From assembly GCF_900167975.1 (NCBI RefSeq), contig NZ_FUZU01000004.1:682001-746000 (forward strand): a DNA stretch of 64,000 nt, given 5' to 3'. This document shows positions 1 to 10,069 of the stretch, piece by piece (position 1 is the first letter of the stretch; each line of letters begins with the position of its first letter). This DNA comes from Ohtaekwangia koreensis (GTDB lineage Bacteria; Bacteroidota; Bacteroidia; Cytophagales; Cyclobacteriaceae). Below the pieces are notes generated by a model. It saw only the letters and a list, made by a program, of their open reading frames with translations. It was not told the DNA's origin and searched no databases. A program made the position numbers and the translations under genes.

Positions 1-80
1 TCCGGCCACCAGGAAGATCCCTTCCAAGCACGAAGCATAAGGTGGTGGAGTTGTAAGCGTTTGGTAATAACATTGTTCAA

Positions 81-3000
81 ATGAAATTCTTGAAGAATCT
101 TTCTATTCGAAATAAACTTATCCTCCTCATCGTACTTCCTTTTTCCATTGTTTTATACTTTCTGCAAAAGACCATTACAACACAGCTGGAGTTACGGAAG
201 ACAAACATTCAAATCGCTCAGAATCTTCAGGCAACTGCAAAAATTGGAGACCTCATTCATCAGCTGCAACATGAGCGCACAGCGGCAGTTATTTTTTCGT
301 CAAGTCGTTCACCTGCTGACAAAGAGGCCTGGCAACAGCAAGAAGGACAAACCAGCAAGACACTCGCAGATCTACAGGAATTTTATCATCGCTTTAAAAA
401 CAACGGTAGGGATATTGATTCTCTTACCGCAATCATAAAGCTTCGAAGCAACGAATCCACACAGACCCAGCATAATGTGGACAGTATCAATCTCTGTTTG
501 CTCAATATTATAAATGATATCGGTGAAGCTGCCGAAAACATTGATATAAAGAAACAATTAGAATGCCTCCAATTTTTATTGTACGCGAAAGAATTTCTGT
601 CGCAAATCAGGAATGACTTATTCCTCGCTGCAAGTAGCCAGGGCTTTCAGGGAAATGGCTATGGCAATTTCTCGGCAGTAAAAGGAAAGTTTGATATCAA
701 TTTATATAAGTTCAAAAAGTATACTTCACCCGCGCTTCTGCAATATGTGCAAACAAGTTATATATCAAACCCATCAGTCGTGCAGACGCAATCTGCTATA
801 GACTCTGCTTTTATACGTGGATTTACAACAATGACTGCGTTAGACTCCAAAGAATGGCTGGCGAATGTAAATGCTTCCGTCAATACACTCTATACAATTG
901 AAGCCAAAATACTGGACACCATTCAGGAAAATATAAATCTGGAATTAAAAACCATTACATCATCGCTGATTAGGAATAGTATACTTGCCCTTCTCGTAGT
1001 ATTTACGCTCCTCGTTATTTCGCTCATCACCATAAAAGAAGTTGCAGGGTCCATTGGTAAAATGAAAGACGCCACGGAACGCGTTATGAATGGCGATATA
1101 AACTTCAAGCTTGATATTTCAACGCAAGATGAAATGGGACAACTGGCCACGTCATTCAACCAAATGATTGCTGTATTTAAAGGATATGTGCAGCTTGCTG
1201 ACGCTATAGGCAAAGGCGATTATCATGCTGAAATAACGGTGCGAAGTGACCTTGATATTTTAGGAAAGGCACTCTATAATATGAAGAAAAATCTTCGGAC
1301 ACTCTCCGAAGAAAAAGAAACGCGAGCCTGGCTCCTGGCCGGAAATCATGAGTTGAATAATGTGCTACGTGAAGAAAAAGAAATCCACATCCTGGCCAAT
1401 GATATTATAGCACAAATAGCAAACTACCTGAAAGCACAGGTGGGTGCTATATATCTTCTGGAAAACGGCCATCTATATTTAACCGGTAGTTATGCACTTC
1501 AAACTACCACTGACAGAGAATCATTTGTATTAGGACAATCGCTTGTAGGCCAGGCAGCGCAAAGCAATAAGTATATAGTGGTTGAAGACGTACCGGAGGA
1601 GTATATGAAAATCTCTTCGGCAACAAGCAACCGAACCCCCGGAAATATACTCGTATTTCCTTTCATGTACATCGGCAAAGTAAAAGGTGTGTTGGAAGTT
1701 GGTGCCTTACATCCCTTCACTCCTCTTGCACTTGAATATCTGCAGATGATTGGAAACAATATAGCGATAGCATTCAACTCATCGCAGTCACGTGTGCAGC
1801 TCAAAGCACTATTGGAAGAAACGCAGCACCAGGCAGAAGAACTCGAATCGCAGCAGGAAGAACTCCGGCAATTCAACGATGAGCTCCTTGAGAAACTTGA
1901 ATCTATTGAAAAATCGGAAGCAGACTTAAAAGCACAACAGGAAGAATTACAGGAGTCCAATGCGCTGCTTGAAGAAAAAGCCAATTTACTGGAGAATGAA
2001 AAAGAGCAGCTTGAAAAAGCAAAAGCAGTAGTTGAGGAACAAGCGCTGGAGTTTGAATCCGTTAGTAAGTATAAATCAGAATTCCTGGCGAACATGTCAC
2101 ATGAGTTGCGAACGCCTTTGAATAGTATACTTATACTCACACAGCTGCTTCTCGAAAACAAAAATGATTCACTTACTGAAAAGGAATTAAAATACGCACA
2201 TGTTATTTACAACTCCGGGAACGAGTTGCTTACGCTGATCAACGATATACTCGATCTGTCAAAAGTAGAAGCAGGAAAAATGGATCTCGAGATTGACAAA
2301 TTTTCATTCGGGGAAATTGTCAGTGACCTCTCCATGATGTTCGCACAGGTAGCAAAGAATAAATCCATCGAATTTAAAATCGATATTACACCAGGCTATA
2401 ATAAAATCATTGAAACCGATAAGCAACGGCTGGTACAAATCCTTCGTAATTTACTTTCTAATGCTTTCAAATTTACTCCGACAGGTGGCACAGTCTCATT
2501 GGCCATTCATCCACCCCTTGCCAATGTAGAGCTACGTGCTATAAAAAGAACTACACCCGATGTTGTTGCATTCTCAGTGATTGATACTGGCATAGGAATT
2601 CAAAAAGACAAACAGGAAATTATATTTGAAGCCTTCCGGCAGGTAGACAGTACCGATAAACGCAAGTATGGCGGAACCGGATTAGGACTCTCGATATGCC
2701 GCGAACTTTCCGGATTGTTACAGGGCGAAATACACCTTGAAAGTGAAGAAGGTAAAGGAAGTACATTTACACTATATCTGCCGTTGATTCATCCCGAAAG
2801 CACAGAACCTTCAATAGCGACCACTGCATCCGCAGAAGCAAAAACAAAAGACATACTACCTTCGGCATCAAATCTTGAAAAGATCTATGCAGCAGTGGAA
2901 GAAGAGACCGATGACGATCGTGCTATACTGGAAGAAAACAGCCGGACGGTCCTCATCATTGAAGATGATAAAGAATTTGCACAGGTCTTACTTTCATTTG

Positions 3001-4112
3001 TACGCGAACGACACTATAAAGGTATTATAGCACATCGCGGAATCACGGGGTTGCACTATGCCCGGCAATATAAACCCGATGCTATATTACTGGATATGAA
3101 GTTACCGGATGTCGATGGAACAGAAGTACTCCGACAGTTGAAGAGCGATCCGAGTCATCGCCATATACCTATACAAATCATTTCCGGGTATAGCATGAAG
3201 AAGGAAGCGATGAAGCTCGGTGCGTTTGACTTTGTCAAGAAGCCGGTGCGAAAAGAAGACATGCAAAAGGTATTCGATAAGTTAGAAGACTTTGCAAATC
3301 GAAAGTATAAACGACTGCTGGTTATTGAAAGCGATCCGCAGGGTAATCAAGCCATGCGTGAGATGATTGGCAATGGTGATGTTGAATGCATCCCTGCATA
3401 TTCATGCGATGAGGCTTATCGGATCATGACGGATGGTACAGTGGATTGCGTAATCATTGATCTCAGTATGCCGGATGTATCGTGCTTTACCTTCCTGGAA
3501 AAGGTTAAGTCGAACGAACAGTTGAATACTATACCGGTGATTGTTTATGCTGCTCAGGATCTCACTGAAGAAGAGAACAAAAGACTTACGAAACTTGCCA
3601 ATACCGTGGTGCTAAAAACGGCATACTCGTATGAACGTCTGCTGGATGAAACCACGTTGTTCCTTCACCGCGTAGAAGCACATTTGCCTCAGGAGAAACA
3701 AAATATAATCCGGAAACTACATCGCTCGGATGCTTTACTGGAAGGCAAAACCGCTTTGATTGTAGATGACGATATGCGCAATATATACTCCCTCACCAAT
3801 GTATTGGAGGAAGAAGGTCTAAACTGTCTCACAGCCGAAAATGGTAGAGAGGCAATCAACGTGCTGGAGAACAATCCCAACATTGATATTATACTTATGG
3901 ATGTTATGATGCCTGAGATGGATGGCTACGAAGCCACCACCGCCATTCGTAAATCAGGAAAGTATAACCGGTTGCCTATTATAGCATTAACGGCCAAGGC
4001 AATGAAAGGAGACCGCGAAAAATGCATCGCAGCAGGTATGTCCGATTACATTACGAAGCCCGTAAATACACGGCAGCTGCTTTCGTTGATGCGGGTATGG
4101 CTATATAAATAA
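81..4112 (+). CDS. Hybrid sensor histidine kinase with NIT-like, HAMP, GAF and three receiver domains
   Basis: A 1343-residue membrane hybrid kinase. Visible in order: a transmembrane segment near residues 12-30; a large all-helical extracytoplasmic region (about 45-290) resembling nitrate/nitrite-sensing NIT domains; a second membrane segment (about 297-320); HAMP (about 320-372); GAF (about 430-570); a Glu/Gln-rich coiled coil (about 575-665); HisKA with the phospho-acceptor H674 in SHELRTPLN; an HATPase domain to about 915; then three receivers with Asp at D1005, D1127 and D1274. The second receiver is the most divergent, with ESD in place of the usual acidic pair. cheR follows after 6 bases and another kinase after that, so they probably form one signalling operon. 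The NIT assignment rests on architecture and helical character; the ligand is unknown. Confidence 0.9.
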   Translation: MKFLKNLSIRNKLILLIVLPFSIVLYFLQKTITTQLELRKTNIQIAQNLQATAKIGDLIHQLQHERTAAVIFSSSRSPADKEAWQQQEGQTSKTLADLQEFYHRFKNNGRDIDSLTAIIKLRSNESTQTQHNVDSINLCLLNIINDIGEAAENIDIKKQLECLQFLLYAKEFLSQIRNDLFLAASSQGFQGNGYGNFSAVKGKFDINLYKFKKYTSPALLQYVQTSYISNPSVVQTQSAIDSAFIRGFTTMTALDSKEWLANVNASVNTLYTIEAKILDTIQENINLELKTITSSLIRNSILALLVVFTLLVISLITIKEVAGSIGKMKDATERVMNGDINFKLDISTQDEMGQLATSFNQMIAVFKGYVQLADAIGKGDYHAEITVRSDLDILGKALYNMKKNLRTLSEEKETRAWLLAGNHELNNVLREEKEIHILANDIIAQIANYLKAQVGAIYLLENGHLYLTGSYALQTTTDRESFVLGQSLVGQAAQSNKYIVVEDVPEEYMKISSATSNRTPGNILVFPFMYIGKVKGVLEVGALHPFTPLALEYLQMIGNNIAIAFNSSQSRVQLKALLEETQHQAEELESQQEELRQFNDELLEKLESIEKSEADLKAQQEELQESNALLEEKANLLENEKEQLEKAKAVVEEQALEFESVSKYKSEFLANMSHELRTPLNSILILTQLLLENKNDSLTEKELKYAHVIYNSGNELLTLINDILDLSKVEAGKMDLEIDKFSFGEIVSDLSMMFAQVAKNKSIEFKIDITPGYNKIIETDKQRLVQILRNLLSNAFKFTPTGGTVSLAIHPPLANVELRAIKRTTPDVVAFSVIDTGIGIQKDKQEIIFEAFRQVDSTDKRKYGGTGLGLSICRELSGLLQGEIHLESEEGKGSTFTLYLPLIHPESTEPSIATTASAEAKTKDILPSASNLEKIYAAVEEETDDDRAILEENSRTVLIIEDDKEFAQVLLSFVRERHYKGIIAHRGITGLHYARQYKPDAILLDMKLPDVDGTEVLRQLKSDPSHRHIPIQIISGYSMKKEAMKLGAFDFVKKPVRKEDMQKVFDKLEDFANRKYKRLLVIESDPQGNQAMREMIGNGDVECIPAYSCDEAYRIMTDGTVDCVIIDLSMPDVSCFTFLEKVKSNEQLNTIPVIVYAAQDLTEEENKRLTKLANTVVLKTAYSYERLLDETTLFLHRVEAHLPQEKQNIIRKLHRSDALLEGKTALIVDDDMRNIYSLTNVLEEEGLNCLTAENGREAINVLENNPNIDIILMDVMMPEMDGYEATTAIRKSGKYNRLPIIALTAKAMKGDREKCIAAGMSDYITKPVNTRQLLSLMRVWLYK

Positions 4113-4118
4113 ACCGTT

Positions 4119-4931
4119 ATGGAAGAAAACTCAGATGTGTTTAAGAAATTGTTCCAGTCTATACAGGCACATTATGGCTATGACTTTACGGATTACCATG
4201 AGGCTTCATTAAAACGCAGAAGCATATTGTTCATGGATAATCATAGGCTTAACTCACTTGACGAACTGGGGGCATTAATTTTGCGAGATGAATATCTCTG
4301 TGAGAAATTTATACAGTATATTTCCATTCCTGTCACAGAAATGTTTCGTGATCCTTTATTCTATTATAGCCTTCGCGAAAAAATAATACTGCGGCTCGCT
4401 ACCTATACATCTATTAAAATATGGATTGCCGGATGCGCGACAGGGGAAGAAGCATATTCAGTTGCCATCTTATTAAAAGAAAAAGACTTGCTGGATCGCT
4501 CTATCATTTATGCAACGGACATTAACCAACAGTCTCTGCAAGTAGCACGCGAAGGAATTTATCCGTTGGGAAGCATGAAATTATATACCGGCAACTATTT
4601 GAAAGCTGGGGGCGAAAAGGCATTCTCCGAATATTATACAGCCAAGTATAATTATACCATACTTGATCAGTCCCTTAAGCACAATATTATTTTTGCCCCA
4701 CACAATCTTGCGGTAGATCAACCATTCAATGAATTTCATTTTATCGTATGCCGCAATGTGTTGATCTATTTCAATCAGCAATTACAAAATAAAGTTATTA
4801 ACTTGTTCTATGACAGTTTATGTTCCTCAGGATTCCTCGGCCTGGGCAGTAAAGAGTCGCTGCTCTTCACCGATAAAAACGAATGTTTCGAGGAAGTAGA
4901 TCACAAAGAAAAACTATATAGAAAGACATAA
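4119..4931 (+). CDS. cheR: CheR-type protein-glutamate O-methyltransferase
   Basis: A 270-residue SAM-dependent methyltransferase of the CheR family. An N-terminal helical CheR_N segment (about residues 10-65) is followed by the catalytic domain, whose SAM-binding motif IAGCATGEEAYS is clear, as is the later CRNVLIYF segment. CheR enzymes methylate glutamates in chemoreceptors. No methyl-accepting protein, CheA, CheW or CheB is in the window, and the gene is sandwiched between two histidine kinases. That layout occurs in Bacteroidota, where CheR-like enzymes belong to non-motility signalling clusters. Its methyl-accepting target here is unknown. The ATG lies 6 bases after the upstream stop, so co-translation is likely. 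Confidence 0.9.
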   Translation: MEENSDVFKKLFQSIQAHYGYDFTDYHEASLKRRSILFMDNHRLNSLDELGALILRDEYLCEKFIQYISIPVTEMFRDPLFYYSLREKIILRLATYTSIKIWIAGCATGEEAYSVAILLKEKDLLDRSIIYATDINQQSLQVAREGIYPLGSMKLYTGNYLKAGGEKAFSEYYTAKYNYTILDQSLKHNIIFAPHNLAVDQPFNEFHFIVCRNVLIYFNQQLQNKVINLFYDSLCSSGFLGLGSKESLLFTDKNECFEEVDHKEKLYRKT

Positions 4932-4996
4932 ACAACCGGATAGAAATGCATAGGACAGTTTACTAATTCCGTTTGCTATACATTAATATATTTATC

Positions 4997-6877
4997 ATGG
5001 AGGCGCCTAAAATTAAAACAGCAACAATTCTTCTGGTGGACGACCGGCCGGAAAATATATTGGTATTGGAGGAGTTGTTGGCAAAAGAAGGACGAATCTT
5101 TTTCAAAGCCAGCAGTGGTAATGAAGCCCTCAAGATCGCGCTGCAACATGAAATTGACCTGGTCATTCTGGATGTACAAATGCCGGGCATGGATGGTTTT
5201 GAAGTCGCGAATGTATTAAAATCGAAGAAGCAGACTAAAGATATACCTATCATTTTCGCTTCCGCAGAAAAGAAAGGAAACAACTTCGTTATAAAAGGTC
5301 TCGAAGAAGGTGCTATTGATTATCTCTATAAACCGCTGGACCGCGCTGTGACACGCGCCAAAGTAGACGTATTGCTAACCTTGCAATTGCAGAAGAAAGA
5401 ACTGATCGAAAAAAATTTCATCCTTGAAAAAACTGCGCTCTTAATTGATAACTGTGTTGATATCATCGGAATCATGGATGCCGATACATTTGAGTTTGAA
5501 GAAGTAAACCCTGCATTTACGGCTATACTTGGATACCAGCCTGAGGAGATCTATGGAACTTCATTGACAAGAATTGTCTCCGTAGAAGATCAGCAAAAAT
5601 TGCAGCAACTTCGTACACATCACAATGAACGAATCTCGTTCGAGACAAAGTCCTATAGCAAGTCGCATGCACTGGTATGGTTGCAATGGAACATTGTGAA
5701 TAAAAACAACAAGTGGTTCTTCAATGCCCGAAATATCACCGCTGTAAAGGAAGCAGAAAAAATAAGAAACTCCCTTGCGATTATCGTTAAGCAATCGCGC
5801 GATGCTACCTATATACACAACAGCCAGGGAGATATACTCTCATGGAATGAAGGAGCACAACAGCTGTATGGATATTCTGAAGCAGAAGCACTCACGATCA
5901 AATTATGGGACCTCGTTCCGCAGGACCATCAGCATGAAGCACAAGAGCTCATGCACTATGTATTGAACGGAGAAAAAATCGAGTCACGCGAAACAAAACG
6001 TATTACTAAATCAAAAGCTTTATTGGATGTACTTTTCTCTTCCGCACTGATCATCGATTCTGGCAGCGGCGAAAAATCAGTCGCTATAACTGAGCGCGAT
6101 ATCACCAATGAAAAAATAACTGGAGAACAAATAAGACAACTTACGATACGACTTCAGAACAACATCGTTCAGCTCGAAGCCGCCAACCAGGAGCTGGAAT
6201 CATTTTCATATTCAGTGTCGCACGATTTACGCGCACCTCTTCGCGCTGTCAGCGGATATACCAACATTCTCGAAGAGAGCTATAGCAAAGACCTGGATGA
6301 AGAAGCGAAAACTGTTTTCAAGACTATCCAGAAGAATGTTAAAAAAATGGGACAGCTCATTGATGATCTTCTGGATTTTTCAAGGCTGGGGCGTAAAGAG
6401 GTGCCTAAACTATTTGTGAACACAGCACAGCTTGTTGAGCGCATTCTTACAGATATAAATCACAATACACCCCATAAAGCAACGATCACGGTACATCCGT
6501 TGCATCCTTCATACGGTGATCATGCCCTGTTAACACAGGTTTGGATTAACCTGATTTCAAACGCGATAAAGTATTCGGGCAAGGCGGCAGAGCCGTGTAT
6601 AGAAATTGGTTCTACTCAAGGCGAAGACGAGACTATATTTTATGTGAAAGACAACGGTGCAGGTTTTGACATGCGCTATGTAGACAAACTCTTTGGTGTA
6701 TTTCAGCGGCTTCACAGCGTACGCGAATTTGAAGGCACAGGTATAGGGCTGGCAATCATTAAACGCATTATCTCAAAACACGGAGGAAAGGTATGGGCAA
6801 CAGGACAAGTAAATAAAGGTGCGGAATTTCATTTTTCGTTACCAACCAAAAATCCTGGTGCAGCCCATTGGCAATAA
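4997..6877 (+). CDS. Receiver-PAS-PAS histidine kinase
   Basis: A soluble 626-residue kinase with no membrane segment. An N-terminal receiver (about residues 9-128) carries the phospho-acceptor D59 in LDVQMPGMDG. Two PAS domains follow (about 150-255 and 265-380), then a phytochrome-type HisKA with H409 in SVSHDLRAP and an HATPase domain (about 495-620) with DNGAGFDM and GTGIGLAI boxes. I chose the ATG at 4997 because the TTG at 4973 would add eight residues unlike any receiver start. The receiver-first layout suggests it is switched by phosphotransfer from the upstream hybrid kinase, which is an inference from operon position. It ends 6 bases from a convergent gene. Confidence 0.88.
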   Translation: MEAPKIKTATILLVDDRPENILVLEELLAKEGRIFFKASSGNEALKIALQHEIDLVILDVQMPGMDGFEVANVLKSKKQTKDIPIIFASAEKKGNNFVIKGLEEGAIDYLYKPLDRAVTRAKVDVLLTLQLQKKELIEKNFILEKTALLIDNCVDIIGIMDADTFEFEEVNPAFTAILGYQPEEIYGTSLTRIVSVEDQQKLQQLRTHHNERISFETKSYSKSHALVWLQWNIVNKNNKWFFNARNITAVKEAEKIRNSLAIIVKQSRDATYIHNSQGDILSWNEGAQQLYGYSEAEALTIKLWDLVPQDHQHEAQELMHYVLNGEKIESRETKRITKSKALLDVLFSSALIIDSGSGEKSVAITERDITNEKITGEQIRQLTIRLQNNIVQLEAANQELESFSYSVSHDLRAPLRAVSGYTNILEESYSKDLDEEAKTVFKTIQKNVKKMGQLIDDLLDFSRLGRKEVPKLFVNTAQLVERILTDINHNTPHKATITVHPLHPSYGDHALLTQVWINLISNAIKYSGKAAEPCIEIGSTQGEDETIFYVKDNGAGFDMRYVDKLFGVFQRLHSVREFEGTGIGLAIIKRIISKHGGKVWATGQVNKGAEFHFSLPTKNPGAAHWQ

Positions 6878-6883
6878 AAATTA

Positions 6884-7261
6884 TTAAACAAACTGCTTCA
6901 AAAATTCCACAGCTTCGTTTTTGTCGGTAAATAAACGTGTTGGAGTTGTGGGTTTATTTAAGCCAAGATATATATTACCAATGATCTTTGACATGGGACT
7001 GTCTACCATAACAGCAACGCCTTTGGTATACGAAGAGCCTTCTTTGGCTAAATAGTTACGTGCATCTTTATCTGCACTTTTCATGCCGCGTATATCACAA
7101 TATACCGGATAGTTAATCTCGCGTTGAAATTTTATTCTGTCCGCAACAATTTGCTTGGCAGCTTCAAGGTTTACAACACTATTCGCTTTATAAACAAAAT
7201 ATACTACGCCACCTTCAATCCAAAAGCTGGCGTGCTCATTCTCAAATCTTGATTTATCCAT
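6884..7261 (-). CDS. Small STAS-like protein (DUF7793 type)
   Basis: A 125-residue soluble protein with alternating strands and helices resembling the STAS/SpoIIAA-like DUF7793 proteins that are common in Bacteroidota. The segment PVYCDIRGMKSADKDARNYL and the ending in which a short helix follows LFTDKNEAVEFL are typical of that group. STAS-like folds often act in partner-switching or lipid binding, but no function is established for this group. The gene converges on the preceding histidine kinase with a 6-base gap. I see no partner Ser kinase or sigma factor in the window. Confidence 0.6.
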   Translation of the reverse strand: MDKSRFENEHASFWIEGGVVYFVYKANSVVNLEAAKQIVADRIKFQREINYPVYCDIRGMKSADKDARNYLAKEGSSYTKGVAVMVDSPMSKIIGNIYLGLNKPTTPTRLFTDKNEAVEFLKQFV

Positions 7262-7434
7262 TGTATTCGATACTCACTATAAATTTAAAACATTTACGCG
7301 ATTTTCAGTCATTCATAGCAAGTATATATGCCGGTAATATTAAATGTCGTTAAAATGGCATACATATCCGACAAGACATGGATAAGAAATCAACTATAAC
7401 ATTATCTTTATAATAGTCACTTACCACCAACATT

Positions 7435-9870
7435 ATGGCCAAATTCAAGCACAATAATTTTCTCGATACCGTTGATGAAGTTTTTACAGATGCGATGAAG
7501 AGTGGCGTACTTCATCTATACTCCGAAGACAGTCATTTTACAGGTAGACGCATTCGTATTGGCGAACGCGATTTGTTTCACTTCGGAACTACAGGCTATC
7601 TCGGCCTGGAACAAGACCCACGACTAAAACATGCAGCCATTGAAGCGATTGAAAAATATGGGACTCAATTCCCATTATCGAAATCATACGTTTCGTTTGT
7701 TTTGTACCGTGCACTGGAAGAGAGGCTCTTCAAAATGTATGGCAACCCTATCGTTGTTACTAAAAATAGCACCTTGGGACATATTGGCGTTATCCCATGC
7801 GTTGTGCGTGATGAAGATGCAGTGATCATAGACCACCAGGCACATTGGAGTATGCATAACGCATGTCAACTTTTGAAACCGCGTGGTATACCCGTAGAAT
7901 TACTTCGCCACAGCAACCTGGAGATGCTGGAGGAAAAGATCAAGGAACTGAGCACTCGTTGCAGTAAAATATGGTACCTGGCCGATGGTATATATTCTAT
8001 GTATGGCGATTGCGCACCTATACCGGAACTGATGCAACTCTATAATAAATATCCACAACTATATCTATACTTTGATGATGTCCATGGTATGAGCTGGGTT
8101 GGTAAACATGGAACCGGATATGTGATGGACCAACTCGGAACATTGCCCGAACGCGTACTACTCTTTGGTACACTAAGCAAATCGTTTGGTGCAAGTGGCG
8201 CTGTTTTAGTTTGCTCTGATATGGAAATGCACAGAAAAGTAAAAACGTTTGGCGGACCTCTGACGTTCTCTGCACAGCTTGAACCGGCATCCGTAGCGGC
8301 TGCATGTGCATCCGCAGACATACATCTGTCTGATGAGATCTATACCATGCAGCGGGAGTTATCTGAAAATATAAATTATTTCAATGATCTGCTAAGTAAA
8401 ACAGATCTTCCTCTAATAGAGCGTAACAACTGCCCCGTATTTTATATAGGTACGGGGATGCCGGTTACAGGGTATAACTTTGTAAACCGTTTAATGGATG
8501 AAGGATTTTTTGTTAACCTTGGAATTTATCCTGGCGTGCCAGTGAAGAATACAGGGGTGCGGCTTACTATTTCCCGACACAATCAACGTGAAGAAATGAA
8601 AGCGCTGGTGGAAGCTATGGTACATCATTACCCAAGAGCATTAGAGGAGACAGGAACAACGCTCACCAAAGTGAGGAAAGCATTCCGTCTTCCTGTCCAT
8701 GAGTTAGCGAAAGATATAGTCCCTGTAAAGGAAGATCTTGCACTACAGCATGAAACATCTATACATGCGCTGGATAAATATAGCTGGAATGAATGGATGG
8801 GCAAGCATAGCGTATTCGATTGGGACGGATTAGCTTTTCTAGAAGAAACATTCAATGCAAATGAACGTGACGAACACAATTGGTCGTTCCATTATTTTAT
8901 AATTCGTGATCAGCAATCTAACGTTATCCTGGCAACATTTTTCTGTAAAGCATTATGGAAAGATGATATGCTGGCACCTGCAGCTGTTTCCAAACAATTG
9001 GAGGATAAGCGAAAGCAAGATCCATATCACCTCACTTCATCCGTATTGGGGATGGGCTCGTTATTTACCGAAGGCGAGCACTGCTATATAGATCGATCAC
9101 ACGCATTGATGAATGATGCGCTTCGTTTATTATTAGACCGTGTTGAAGCGCTGGATGAAGAACTTCATACTTCAATGATCGCGTTACGTGATTTCACACA
9201 AGATGATACATTGAATGAGTTTTTCCATAATCAGGGTTTCATTAAAGTAAATATGCCTGAATCATGTATCATTGAAAACCTGGATTGGAATACAGAGGAA
9301 GAATACCTGGCTTCGCTATCGGCTCGTTCTCGCAAACACTTTCGCAGTGATATTCAACCGTTCGAAATATACTTTGACATCGAACACAAACAAGAAGTGA
9401 ACGACACTGAAATTGATCAGTTCCATAGATTATATGAAAATGTACGTTCGCGGAATTTTGATCTTAACACATTTTCATTTCCAAGAAAGCTGTTTGCTAA
9501 CATGTCACAAAATCCGCAATGGGAATTTATAGTAGCATACTTGAAAAAAGAATACGACCCTCGTAAAGAACGTATACCAGTTGCTGTAATGTTCTGCTAT
9601 AAAAATATGGGTAATACCTATGTTCCATCTTTTATAGGTATGGATTATGATTACCTGCAACAGTACCAGGTATACAGGCAGATGCTGTACCAAACTATAA
9701 AGCGTGCCCATCAACTTAATTTCAAAAAAATAGATTTTGGAATGACTGCTGCCTTCGAAAAGAAGAAAGTTGGAGCGACTATAATTCCAAAAGTGGCGTA
9801 TGTGCAGCCGAAAGATAACTTCACACTTGAGCTGATTGGTGGCATCCAGAATCATACGATTCACGCCTGA
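7435..9870 (+). CDS. Alpha-oxoamine synthase fused to a FemAB/GNAT-like acyltransferase
   Basis: An 811-residue fusion. Residues 1-about 425 are a PLP-dependent alpha-oxoamine synthase (the family of serine palmitoyltransferase, BioF, KBL and cysteate acyltransferase). The PLP lysine is K249 in GTLSKSFGA, and DDVHG (214-218) sits where the family has its PLP-contacting Asp-His. Residues about 440-805 look like two tandem GNAT folds of the FemAB/BioF2-like class, with a typical LSARSRKHFRSD segment and an IDFGMTAAFEKKKVG ending. The first half would condense an amino acid with an acyl thioester to give a sphingoid or capnoid base. The second half could N-acylate that base, as the GNAT-type bacterial ceramide synthase does. 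Both substrates are inference. No signal peptide is present, and there are no lipid genes next to it. Confidence 0.85.
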   Translation: MAKFKHNNFLDTVDEVFTDAMKSGVLHLYSEDSHFTGRRIRIGERDLFHFGTTGYLGLEQDPRLKHAAIEAIEKYGTQFPLSKSYVSFVLYRALEERLFKMYGNPIVVTKNSTLGHIGVIPCVVRDEDAVIIDHQAHWSMHNACQLLKPRGIPVELLRHSNLEMLEEKIKELSTRCSKIWYLADGIYSMYGDCAPIPELMQLYNKYPQLYLYFDDVHGMSWVGKHGTGYVMDQLGTLPERVLLFGTLSKSFGASGAVLVCSDMEMHRKVKTFGGPLTFSAQLEPASVAAACASADIHLSDEIYTMQRELSENINYFNDLLSKTDLPLIERNNCPVFYIGTGMPVTGYNFVNRLMDEGFFVNLGIYPGVPVKNTGVRLTISRHNQREEMKALVEAMVHHYPRALEETGTTLTKVRKAFRLPVHELAKDIVPVKEDLALQHETSIHALDKYSWNEWMGKHSVFDWDGLAFLEETFNANERDEHNWSFHYFIIRDQQSNVILATFFCKALWKDDMLAPAAVSKQLEDKRKQDPYHLTSSVLGMGSLFTEGEHCYIDRSHALMNDALRLLLDRVEALDEELHTSMIALRDFTQDDTLNEFFHNQGFIKVNMPESCIIENLDWNTEEEYLASLSARSRKHFRSDIQPFEIYFDIEHKQEVNDTEIDQFHRLYENVRSRNFDLNTFSFPRKLFANMSQNPQWEFIVAYLKKEYDPRKERIPVAVMFCYKNMGNTYVPSFIGMDYDYLQQYQVYRQMLYQTIKRAHQLNFKKIDFGMTAAFEKKKVGATIIPKVAYVQPKDNFTLELIGGIQNHTIHA

Positions 9871-10069
9871 TCATCTTCGTTTAAGGGTTGGTATATTGTA
9901 GAGATTTTTACTTACCTGCTTTGCAGCAGGGGAAAGTATTACTCTATAATATTCCTTCGCCTTTATAAATCAGATTTCGCCTAGCATTAAACTCTTTATG
10001 TGATGCTTACTTTACACACGGTATAAATTTTACGATGCGACTATATCAAAATAGTATACATCGGCTAAT

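Noticed and set aside
1-80. Possible tail of an upstream plus-strand gene
   Set aside because: Two frames end here (stops near 38-40 and 54-56), each with only 12-17 codons in view, so neither can be chosen.
1499-2161. Serine-rich 220-codon minus-strand frame
   Set aside because: It is antisense to the coiled coil and GAF part of the hybrid kinase; composition (Ser/Cys runs) is the mirror of Glu/Leu-rich coding.
9915-9930. Hairpin CCTGCT-TTGC-AGCAGG after the synthase-acyltransferase fusion
   Set aside because: Six-pair stem with no U-tract; too weak to call a terminator.
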